A stretch of DNA of 22,091 nt from positions 1 to 22,091 of the IMG/VR virus record IMGVR_UViG_3300030107_002269, one strand, 5' to 3'. Below the pieces are notes generated by a model. That model saw only the letters and a program-made list of their open reading frames with translations, was not told the DNA's origin and searched no databases. The position numbers and the translations under genes are program-made. Below, in pieces: positions 1 through 4,800 of this stretch. Source of the stretch: a virus. Every line of letters starts with the position of its first letter. The stretch's first letter is position 1.

Positions 1-1
1 T

Positions 2-85
2 GATGACGGTGAAGAGGAAGCCGAGAGGATCTGCGGAGTGCTTTCAGATATCTTCTGGTCAGAGTATTTAGAAGAAAAAATCTGA
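2..85 (+). CDS. C-terminal fragment of an unidentified protein (cut by the window edge)
   Basis: An open frame enters from the left edge and ends at TGA 83-85 after 27 codons. The fragment is acidic at the start (DDGEEEAE) and ends in EEKI. It is not recognisable. If the contig was opened arbitrarily from a circular or circularly permuted assembly, this could be the last gene of the late block preceding the early region, but nothing here proves it. Confidence 0.35.
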   Translation, partial: DDGEEEAERICGVLSDIFWSEYLEEKI

Positions 86-155
86 GAGCCTAAGAAAGGG
101 GTGGTCGGCGGGCGATTCCCCCCATGCCCCCATGCGGATTGGCTCAGATTCTTAT

Positions 156-171
156 TGACAATCCATTGTCA
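156..171. promoter_or_regulatory. Operator-like dyad TGACAAT-CC-ATTGTCA
   Basis: Two perfect 7-bp inverted arms around a 2-bp centre. The left arm overlaps a TTGACA hexamer (155-160) that could be a -35 box, but no good -10 hexamer lies at 16-18 bp. The shape fits a dimeric repressor site. The function is unknown. Confidence 0.35.
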
Positions 172-287
172 TTAGAAGATCAGGCACAAGGTCGGACACG
201 ATGGCCTCGATACCTCTATGCTACTGGCCTCCATGACGGACACGGGATCCGACATGGTGATGGGTGGACGGTTTGACCGTTTCAGCT

Positions 288-302
288 GTCGCAAGTTGCA
301 AC
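288..302. repeat. Degenerate copy of the early-region palindrome
   Basis: GTCGCAAGTTGCAAC matches the intact element GTAGCAAGTTGCTAC at 13 of 15 positions. The two changes break the outer arm pairing. No gene starts just downstream, unlike the intact copies, so this may be a decayed or weaker site. Confidence 0.45.
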
Positions 303-445
303 GGTCTGTACGTCCATCGGGGCGTTTATGTGCCGCCATAAACCCTTGGTATCTAAAGACTTACACCGGCCATCCTGAGATACCCTTGAGAGGCCATAGG
401 ATCCATTCTAAGGGCATCCATATTTGAATGGCCTAGTACCCTCGG

Positions 446-523
446 AAACTATTCAACTCGATTTAGGCCTAAACTATTGTGAATCAACAGTTTATATGTG
501 GATAAGTCGTAAACTGTGGATCT
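446..523. other. AT-rich segment with a DnaA box; possible origin or host-factor site
   Basis: TGTGGATAA at 497-505 is the exact reverse complement of the DnaA consensus TTATCCACA. A weaker TGTGGATCT lies at 515-523. AAACTATT is repeated at 446-453 and 471-478, and TTTAGGCCTAAA (462-473) lies between the repeats. The surroundings are clearly more AT-rich than the flanking coding DNA. AT-rich DNA near an early promoter is where T7-like phages can initiate replication, but one consensus box is weak evidence. Confidence 0.3.
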
Positions 524-555
524 GTATATAGTTATGGCTGTTTCATATTTAGTTG

Positions 556-583
556 TTGACAGGTTCAAGTAAATATGCATAAT
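556..583 (+). promoter_or_regulatory. Sigma70 early promoter P1
   Basis: TTGACA (556-561), a 16-bp spacer, then CATAAT (578-583) gives a perfect -35 and a 5-of-6 -10. Transcription would start near 590, about 87 nt ahead of the first gene's start, and the palindrome at 639-653 lies about 50 nt into the transcript. This is the expected host-polymerase promoter for the early region of a T7-like phage. Confidence 0.75.
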
Positions 584-638
584 GGTCGATATAGACATCA
601 GGCGACGGGGACCGACGGTTCCGGCCTGATCTCAAACC

Positions 639-653
639 GTAGCAAGTTGCTAC
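639..653. repeat. Early-region palindrome, copy 1 (G centre)
   Basis: GTAGCAAGTTGCTAC has 7-bp arms around one central base. It lies in the leader of promoter P1, with 23 nt between it and the ATG at 677. The following ACACTGGAAGGA resembles the ACACTGAAGGA after copy 2, so homology runs beyond the palindrome into the ribosome-binding site. Confidence 0.9.
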
Positions 654-676
654 ACGACACTGGAAGGATACGAACA

Positions 677-1423
677 ATGGCAACCAAGACAACAACAAGC
701 ATCAACGAGCGAATCGAAGCCATCTATACGGCAGTCACTGCTCTCCGAAAGCAGGCCATGATTTGCGCCGCGGATCTGGTGAATCTGATCTGGTTCGATG
801 AGGAAGCCAACACGGAGGCCATCATCGAGAAGACTGGTTTCAAGTCCATTTCCGAATGGTTCCGCAAGGATCCGAAGATGGGGCCATCCGCTTTCAATGC
901 TGTATATCTCGGCATCGTCAACAAGGCAGCTGTCGAGCATGTGAAGATCGACCCCGTCGATTCCATCGGTGCCGCGAAGATCCTGAAAGCCAATCTGATC
1001 TGGCAGAAGGGTGAGCCGGATGCGGGCCAGAAGATCAAGGAAGCAGGCCCGGAAATGGCTGTCAGTGAACAGCTTCACGCTCGACTGAGGGCATATAACG
1101 TGCTGATCAATCAGGGTTGGACGGCTATGGACGCTGCGAAGAAGGCATGCCAGATCGATGATCGAGGCGTCAATACAGAGGATTCCGAGGCAGTTGTGGC
1201 TGCTTCTGAAGAGGGCAGCGACAAGGCACAAACAAGTAGCACAACCAAATCCACTTTGGTGAAGGCGCAAGAGAGACTCCTGAGCGTACAGCAGCTCATG
1301 GCGAAGATGTCTCCAGAGGACTTCGAGACCCTGCTGGCCAGTCCACTGCTGAACAAGACCGCATGTCGCAAGGCGAGAAAAGAACAGCTGGAGAGAACCA
1401 AGGAAGCCACTGCTAAGAAGTGA
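677..1423 (+). CDS. Early protein of unknown function (248 aa)
   Basis: First full gene, behind promoter P1. ATG 677 is chosen because GGAAGGA (662-668) sits 8 nt upstream; the longer frame from 575 begins inside the promoter -10 region and cannot be on that transcript. The protein is soluble and mostly helical in appearance. The N-terminal 150 residues look like a compact domain (motif IIEKTGFKSISEWFRKD near residues 50-66). Next comes a low-complexity Ser/Thr/Glu linker near 168-192, then a Lys/Arg-rich C-terminal tail after a short LASPLLNK stretch. The basic tail and lead position would suit a DNA-binding or host-takeover protein, but I recognise no family. A strong terminator follows 21 nt after the stop, so it is its own transcription unit. 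Confidence 0.8.
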   Translation: MATKTTTSINERIEAIYTAVTALRKQAMICAADLVNLIWFDEEANTEAIIEKTGFKSISEWFRKDPKMGPSAFNAVYLGIVNKAAVEHVKIDPVDSIGAAKILKANLIWQKGEPDAGQKIKEAGPEMAVSEQLHARLRAYNVLINQGWTAMDAAKKACQIDDRGVNTEDSEAVVAASEEGSDKAQTSSTTKSTLVKAQERLLSVQQLMAKMSPEDFETLLASPLLNKTACRKARKEQLERTKEATAKK

Positions 1424-1444
1424 TCCGAATCAAACTTGAACAAG

Positions 1445-1477
1445 CCCCGGCCCTCTTCGGAGGGTTGGGGTTTTTTT
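1445..1477 (+). terminator. Strong intrinsic terminator after the first early gene
   Basis: An 11-bp stem, CCCCGGCCCTC with GAGGGTTGGGG (two G-U pairs), is closed by a TTCG tetraloop and followed by seven T. This is a textbook rho-independent terminator. It isolates the first gene from the next unit, which has its own promoter at 1604-1631. Confidence 0.93.
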
Positions 1478-1495
1478 GTGCCAGCCCGGCCCGGC

Positions 1496-1571
1496 GTGAT
1501 AGACGGCCATTCGGCTTCCATTGATCTGGTTCAGGGTGATAGACGGTATTCACCGGGGAGGGGTGATAGAC
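1496..1571. repeat. Three direct repeats of GTGATAGAC (iterons)
   Basis: GTGATAGAC occurs at 1496-1504, 1536-1544 and 1563-1571, with 40-bp and 27-bp start-to-start spacing, all in the same orientation. They fill the gap between the terminator and promoter P2. A related ATAGACATC is found at 590-598 just after P1. They could be activator or repressor sites for P2, or cores of promoters for the phage's own RNA polymerase; the sequence does not decide. Confidence 0.6.
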
Positions 1572-1603
1572 ATCGCTGGTCGCCGCCGAGGTCGTCGTAC
1601 CTC

Positions 1604-1631
1604 TTGACATGTTATATATGTATGGTACAAT
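1604..1631 (+). promoter_or_regulatory. Sigma70 early promoter P2
   Basis: TTGACA (1604-1609), a 16-bp spacer, then TACAAT (1626-1631) gives a near-perfect sigma70 promoter. Predicted initiation is near 1638. The palindrome at 1675-1689 lies about 37-52 nt into the transcript, a placement similar to that after P1. It should drive the cluster of early genes from 1711 onward. Confidence 0.82.
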
Positions 1632-1674
1632 ATGCCTGTGACGTCGGGGAAGGTCTCCGGCGTCCATCACTGGT

Positions 1675-1689
1675 GTAGCAAGTTGCTAC
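1675..1689. repeat. Early-region palindrome, copy 2 (G centre)
   Basis: GTAGCAAGTTGCTAC, extended by flanking T and A to a 17-bp dyad. It is 21 nt ahead of ATG 1711 and lies between promoter P2 and the ribosome-binding site. Confidence 0.9.
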
Positions 1690-1710
1690 AGAACACTGAA
1701 GGACTCACAT

Positions 1711-2034
1711 ATGAATGTCAAAGTGACTGCCCACAAGATTGGGGAGGTCGAGAGGGTAGGGTATTTAGATGCCCACGGCCATCGTTGTTACTACAGCATC
1801 ACCGTTCAGGGAGCTATAGATGCCGACCACCATGTAATGGTTTCTCGGATTATTGCATTTGATCACGGCGGCTGGGAAACCATGATTTTCTTCTGTAACG
1901 AGGAAACAAAAGAAGTCGAGTCTTGGATGCCTGTTTATGAAGTTCGTGGTTATGAAGAGATTGAACAGTCCGTATCGAATTACATCAAAACCGTAGCAAG
2001 TTGCTACAACAACCCAAAGGAGTCTTCAACATGA
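1711..2034 (+). CDS. Early protein of unknown function (107 aa)
   Basis: First gene of the P2 unit. AAGGA (1698-1702) is 8 nt ahead of ATG 1711. The 107-residue product is soluble, with alternating beta-like segments (VKVTAHKIGEVERVGYLD, HRCYYSITVQG) and no membrane segment or recognised motif. Its last coding stretch reads through palindrome copy 3, which contributes VASCY, and its TGA overlaps the ATG of the next gene, so translation is probably coupled. Unknown function. Confidence 0.7.
   Translation: MNVKVTAHKIGEVERVGYLDAHGHRCYYSITVQGAIDADHHVMVSRIIAFDHGGWETMIFFCNEETKEVESWMPVYEVRGYEEIEQSVSNYIKTVASCYNNPKESST
1993..2007. repeat. Early-region palindrome, copy 3 (G centre)
   Basis: GTAGCAAGTTGCTAC inside the 3' end of the preceding gene (read as VASCY), 23 nt ahead of ATG 2031. 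Preceded by CAAAACC, like the CAAACC before copy 1. Confidence 0.9.
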
Positions 2035-2507
2035 GACTTTCAATACCTTATGTTTCTGAGTTCTACAGCTTCAGCGTTCAAGCTGTTTTAGATTCAGAGT
2101 GGCAAGCAATCATCGACATCTGCCGGGACAACCGAAGAACACCAGAGATGATCCATCCGTCAGTCCTTAGGGCTATTCAAGCTCGTCTCAACCGAGCCTT
2201 CTGGGCTGATAATGAGCCATTCATTCTGGTCCCTAAGTTGGTCGATAACAACTTCGTCTTGATCCATGCCAAAATAGACGCGCACGGTATGGTTTGGGCT
2301 GTCGATCCCTCTGACTGTCCTCAGCCTTGGTACACGTTTGAACCTGAAGACTTCAAAGACGCCTTGAGTGACAATCTGGATATGAATCTCTCTTACAAGC
2401 ATTCAGCTCTTGAGCGAATCAAGAATGATCTCAAGGAGCAGGATGGAGAGGTTCCGCCTCTGGTCAAGATCGGTCCCGGTGGCGATTACGTCCGCGTATA
2501 TAACTGA
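2031..2507 (+). CDS. Early protein of unknown function (158 aa)
   Basis: ATG 2031 has AAAGGAG (2016-2022) 8 nt upstream and overlaps the stop of the previous gene. The 158-residue product is soluble and mixed alpha/beta, with an N-terminal helical part (residues 1-60) and a central strand-rich part (FILVPKLVDNNFVLIHAKID near 65-84) followed by a Pro/Trp-rich turn (PSDCPQPWYTFEPEDF). No membrane segment, catalytic motif or family is recognised. It ends just ahead of a hairpin and palindrome copy 4. Confidence 0.72.
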   Translation: MRLSIPYVSEFYSFSVQAVLDSEWQAIIDICRDNRRTPEMIHPSVLRAIQARLNRAFWADNEPFILVPKLVDNNFVLIHAKIDAHGMVWAVDPSDCPQPWYTFEPEDFKDALSDNLDMNLSYKHSALERIKNDLKEQDGEVPPLVKIGPGGDYVRVYN

Positions 2508-2524
2508 TCCTTTGGTTGGTGGGG

Positions 2525-2555
2525 GTGGGGAGTCCACGGTGTAGTGGCTCCTCAC
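2525..2555 (+). terminator. Hairpin between early genes (weak terminator or attenuator)
   Basis: GTGGGGAG pairs with CTCCTCAC (one G-U), then a bulged T, then CCAC with GTGG around a 6-nt loop, giving about 12 bp of stem. The following TCCTACATTTCATTT is only moderately T-rich, so termination would be partial. It could instead be a processing or stability hairpin. It sits 15 nt ahead of palindrome copy 4. Confidence 0.45.
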
Positions 2556-2570
2556 TCCTACATTTCATTT

Positions 2571-2585
2571 GTAGCAAGTTGCTAC
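2571..2585. repeat. Early-region palindrome, copy 4 (G centre)
   Basis: GTAGCAAGTTGCTAC directly abutting the AGGAG ribosome-binding site (2586-2590) of the gene at 2600. The gap to the ATG is 14 nt, the shortest of the set. Confidence 0.9.
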
Positions 2586-2599
2586 AGGAGATTGATGAA

Positions 2600-2845
2600 A
2601 TGAGTAAGAAGAAATTTCACACATTCACTCCAGCTCAGATTGCATGGAGAGTCGCGGAAACTGTGGCTGGGCGTCTGATTCCCACTGATTGGGAGACTCG
2701 GGACGAGTACACGAAGCAGACAGGCAGAAGGCTGCCCAGAGTTGAGAACTACTGGGGGCGTCACTGGGCTGATGTCGCTGGCTCTAAGGTTCCCGGCGAC
2801 CGTCAGGCATATCTGGATCACCTGCGGCGTATGGGGGGTAGATGA
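2600..2845 (+). CDS. Small early protein of unknown function (81 aa)
   Basis: ATG 2600 has AGGAG 9 nt upstream, right after palindrome copy 4. The product is 81 residues, basic, Trp- and Arg-rich (WRVAETVAGRLIPTDWETR; YWGRHWADVAGS), without a membrane segment or known motif. The size and charge fit the small host-takeover proteins of T7-like phages, but that is only a class resemblance. The stop TGA is immediately followed by the ATG of a membrane micro-protein. Confidence 0.65.
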   Translation: MSKKKFHTFTPAQIAWRVAETVAGRLIPTDWETRDEYTKQTGRRLPRVENYWGRHWADVAGSKVPGDRQAYLDHLRRMGGR

Positions 2846-2947
2846 ATGATTGTTTCTACTCTCGTTGTCTTGTTTCAGTTGGTTCTTCTAATTCTAGGAA
2901 TCTCATATCTGTTTCGTGCGGTGTTTGCAGACCGCTACAGGGAGTGA
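2846..2947 (+). CDS. Membrane micro-protein A (33 aa, single transmembrane segment)
   Basis: ATG 2846 directly follows the stop of the previous gene, with a GGGGGG tract (2833-2838) 7 nt upstream as ribosome-binding site. The 33-residue peptide has one strongly hydrophobic segment (about residues 2-23, VLFQLVLLILGISYLF) and a charged C-terminal tail (RAVFADRYRE), the usual inside-positive arrangement. It is followed 3 nt later by a second micro-protein of the same design. It is smaller than usual gene-calling cut-offs. Possible roles include superinfection exclusion, inhibition of a host membrane protein or a holin-like function; none can be chosen from sequence. Confidence 0.55.
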   Translation: MIVSTLVVLFQLVLLILGISYLFRAVFADRYRE

Positions 2948-2950
2948 GCC

Positions 2951-3049
2951 ATGAACTATGAAACTGTTTTACTGGGGGCTTCTTGGGTTGTTATATGTTT
3001 CAGCCTAGTTGCTGTTGTTTACGTTATTTGTGGAGACTCCAATGCCTAG
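2951..3049 (+). CDS. Membrane micro-protein B (32 aa, single transmembrane segment)
   Basis: ATG 2951 has AGGGAG (2939-2944) 6 nt upstream, and the stop at 3047-3049 overlaps the next gene's start by 8 nt, as in a compact operon. The 32-residue peptide has a short polar head (MNYE), a hydrophobic segment (about residues 5-27, LLGASWVVICFSLVAVVYVI) and a short CGDSNA tail. The pair with micro-protein A suggests two membrane peptides acting together, but they share no obvious sequence identity. Confidence 0.55.
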   Translation: MNYETVLLGASWVVICFSLVAVVYVICGDSNA

Positions 3050-3833
3050 AAATATCGTCATATACGACAGTCACAGTCTGTGGGACGATGAACCCATCAT
3101 CGTGGTCGTCACAGGACTCAATGGTCCCTCTCGGAATCCGAAGACTGGTCCCATGCTCCAGACATGGATCCTCAGGAGAGATGTCCACCCTGCGGTCGCT
3201 CTGGACACTGGGGAAGACAAATCCATCTGCGGTAACTGTGACCTCAGGCCGAAGGACGGCAAACGGGTTTGTTATGTCAACATCATGGGTCCCTCCGCTG
3301 TCTGGCGGGCCTTCCACGATGGCAAGTACGATTTCGTCACTCCAGAGGAAGCTGGCGATATCTGTGCTGGTCACAAGATCCGCCTTGGTGCTTACGGCGA
3401 CCCGGCGATGGTCCCTGCGGATGTGTGGCGGTCCCTGATCCGCAAGGCTTCTGGGACTACAGGCTACACGCATCAGTGGAGGACGATGGACCCCGCACTG
3501 CTTGACTTTTGCATGGCATCATGCGATAATACGGAAGATATAAGAGATGCGCAAGCTGCGGGCTGGCGGACATTTCGTTGTATCACATCTGACCAGACAC
3601 TGGAGCCAGATGAAATCATGTGTCCAGCTTCACCGGAGGCTGGGAAGTTGACTACCTGTGATCGTTGCGGGTTGTGTTCTGGTGCTATGGCTGATCGCAG
3701 CAAGCCTATACCGAACATCGCCATCACCGTTCATGGGCGTGGAGCAAAACACTTTGTAGCAAGTTGCTACAGTGAGGAAGGAGTCTCAGCTGCAAGTACC
3801 GACAAGGACCGAGTGGTCCGACAGGATGACTGA
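3042..3833 (+). CDS. Cysteine-rich conserved phage protein of unknown function (263 aa)
   Basis: ATG 3042 is chosen because GGAG (3032-3035) is 6 nt upstream; a TTG 33 nt earlier lacks a site. Two cysteine groups stand out: ICGNCDLRP followed by RVCYVN (C-x2-C-x9-C) near residues 65-80, and CPAS...TTCDRCGLCSG near residues 198-218. The segment IRLGAYGDPAMVP and GYTHQW between them looks like a conserved core that I associate with phage and plasmid proteins of unknown function. The cysteines could hold zinc or an iron-sulfur cluster (inference). The last codons run through palindrome copy 5 (VASCY) and overlap the next gene. Confidence 0.78.
   Translation: MPRNIVIYDSHSLWDDEPIIVVVTGLNGPSRNPKTGPMLQTWILRRDVHPAVALDTGEDKSICGNCDLRPKDGKRVCYVNIMGPSAVWRAFHDGKYDFVTPEEAGDICAGHKIRLGAYGDPAMVPADVWRSLIRKASGTTGYTHQWRTMDPALLDFCMASCDNTEDIRDAQAAGWRTFRCITSDQTLEPDEIMCPASPEAGKLTTCDRCGLCSGAMADRSKPIPNIAITVHGRGAKHFVASCYSEEGVSAASTDKDRVVRQDD
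3756..3770. repeat. Early-region palindrome, copy 5 (G centre)
   Basis: GTAGCAAGTTGCTAC within the 3' end of the cysteine-rich gene (read as VASCY). A strong GAGGAAGGAG site follows at 3774-3783, and an in-frame CTG at 3790 lies 19 nt after the palindrome, the same gap as other copies have to their start codons. Confidence 0.9.
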
Positions 3834-4053
3834 AATACGAGGCATGTTAGAGCTAGGATGGCTCAAGGATGCTCAAGACACAATCAAACAATGTCTCAAC
3901 GACCCTGATGACATGTTCATGTATACCGAAATGGAGCTGGCCTTTATGCTTGTAGTTTCATATCAGACTGAACCCATCAAGGGGAGACGCTGGGAAGACC
4001 CGAAGTGGGTTCTTTCCGAATTCAAAAGAATAGACAGGGAGACTCAGAAATGA
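3790..4053 (+). CDS. Small early protein of unknown function (87 aa from CTG, 75 aa from ATG 3826)
   Basis: The start is uncertain. ATG 3826 gives 75 residues but lacks a spaced ribosome-binding site. An in-frame CTG at 3790 lies 6 nt after GAAGGAG (3777-3783), and its distance from the palindrome fits the other cassettes, so I give the longer form. A GTG at 3772 has no site. The product is acidic to neutral and helical (MLELGWLKDAQDTIKQCLNDPDD), with no membrane segment or known motif. Its stop overlaps the next ATG (ATGA). Confidence 0.6.
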   Translation: MQVPTRTEWSDRMTEIRGMLELGWLKDAQDTIKQCLNDPDDMFMYTEMELAFMLVVSYQTEPIKGRRWEDPKWVLSEFKRIDRETQK

Positions 4054-4487
4054 GCAGCGATATTGGGTACGTTATTGAACGCTACATTGAATCGGAAGTC
4101 GAAACCGCTATTGACGGATATGATTTCTCTTCAATAATCAGCGATGCTATCTCCGACCATGATTTCACTGGCGATGTCGAGACTGCGGTCAATGACTGTG
4201 TGCATTGCATCTTGGAGGATCACATCTCCAGCAGTGAAGCTGTATACGACATGGTTCGCAACATGTTTCAGTCTACGGCATCTGGGGCTATTCTTCAGAT
4301 TCTGAAGAAAGGCATTGAGCAGTCACAATGTGATATTGCTGACTTGAGGACGAAGAATCGAGATATGACGGAACAACTCAGGGATCTCGCTATGGAGCAG
4401 ATCAACAGCAGGGTTCCTGAGGTTGCACTTGAAACTGCAAACCGTATCGAAATTGAATTGAATGACACTAAAGGAGAAGACGGATGA
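4050..4487 (+). CDS. Acidic, partly coiled-coil early protein (145 aa)
   Basis: ATG 4050 has AGGGAG (4036-4041) 8 nt upstream; the longer frame from GTG 4005 is discarded for lack of a site. The N-terminal 85 residues are very acidic and Asp/Ser-rich. Residues 90-125 (KKGIEQSQCDIADLRTKN onward) have the heptad-like pattern of a coiled coil. No family is recognised. Acidic early proteins of T7-like phages often mimic DNA, but nothing here is specific enough to claim that. It overlaps the next gene by ATGA. Confidence 0.72.
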   Translation: MSSDIGYVIERYIESEVETAIDGYDFSSIISDAISDHDFTGDVETAVNDCVHCILEDHISSSEAVYDMVRNMFQSTASGAILQILKKGIEQSQCDIADLRTKNRDMTEQLRDLAMEQINSRVPEVALETANRIEIELNDTKGEDG

Positions 4488-4708
4488 GCCGACAGAGCAC
4501 TTCCGCCAGCGGCCCCAATAAGGGGATCTATGTTCGTTTGGACCCGAAGACTGATCAGCAGCTTCGGTTGATGCAGGCCCGTACTTCCAAGCAGTTGGAA
4601 GCTCTCGGACTGCCACATGCAAAGCCGACCTTGTGTGACCTTGTGACGCACCTCGTCAAGGCTGGGATAAAGGCTGAGGTCACTGACCCCAACAGTCTTT
4701 TGAAATAG
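4484..4708 (+). CDS. Ribbon-helix-helix-like small DNA-binding protein (74 aa)
   Basis: Starts at ATG 4484 in a 4-nt overlap with the previous stop, after AAGGAG. After a short disordered head, residues 15-20 (IYVRLD) form a beta-strand-like segment followed by a helix (PKTDQQLRLMQARTSKQL). A second helix (TLCDLVTHLVKAGI, about 49-62) follows. The strand-helix-helix order and the YVRLD pattern fit the Arc/MetJ/CopG fold, whose dimers bind short palindromes. It lies in the middle of the palindrome-bearing region, 62 bp ahead of copy 6, so it is the best candidate in this window for an early-gene regulator. The fold call is by eye. Confidence 0.6.
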   Translation: MSRQSTSASGPNKGIYVRLDPKTDQQLRLMQARTSKQLEALGLPHAKPTLCDLVTHLVKAGIKAEVTDPNSLLK

Positions 4709-4769
4709 GACTCTCTTCGCTGAGTGGGGTGCGCATACTTTGATCACGCACAATATGTTTTATTCAACC

Positions 4770-4784
4770 GTAGCAACTTGCTAC
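4770..4784. repeat. Early-region palindrome, copy 6 (C centre, reverse orientation)
   Basis: GTAGCAACTTGCTAC is the reverse complement of copies 1-5. It is 16 nt ahead of GTG 4801, with AGGAGGG between them, and is preceded by TTCAACC, like the CAAACC of copies 1 and 3. Confidence 0.9.
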
Positions 4785-4800
4785 ACATAGGAGGGCCAAC

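Larger units (their letters stand above)
86..555. other. Non-coding leader region upstream of the first early gene
   Basis: About 470 bp with no credible gene. A 69-codon frame at 218-427 has no Shine-Dalgarno site and an unstructured translation. The stretch holds several dyads: TGACAAT-CC-ATTGTCA (156-171), ACGGT-TTG-ACCGT (268-280), a degenerate copy of the early-region palindrome (288-302), CCATTC/GAATGG arms (near 403-431) and a perfect 12-bp palindrome TTTAGGCCTAAA (462-473). Past about 440 it becomes AT-rich and carries a consensus DnaA box. It ends at the sigma70 promoter at 556-583. Confidence 0.6.

Noticed and set aside
218-427. 69-codon frame in the leader region
   Set aside because: No ribosome-binding site, no recognisable domain, and it spans several dyads and a degraded palindrome. 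It lies upstream of promoter P1.
575-676. N-terminal extension of the first early gene from ATG 575
   Set aside because: This ATG lies inside the promoter spacer and upstream of the expected transcript start. ATG 677 has a well-spaced GGAAGGA.
650-1270. 206-codon minus-strand frame
   Set aside because: It is the shadow of the first early gene, which has the promoter, ribosome-binding site and terminator on the + strand.
4729-4751. GTGCG/CGCAC hairpin as a terminator after the RHH-like gene
   Set aside because: Only 5 bp with a 13-nt loop and no T tract. A nearby TTGATC has no good -10 partner, so neither terminator nor promoter is claimed.
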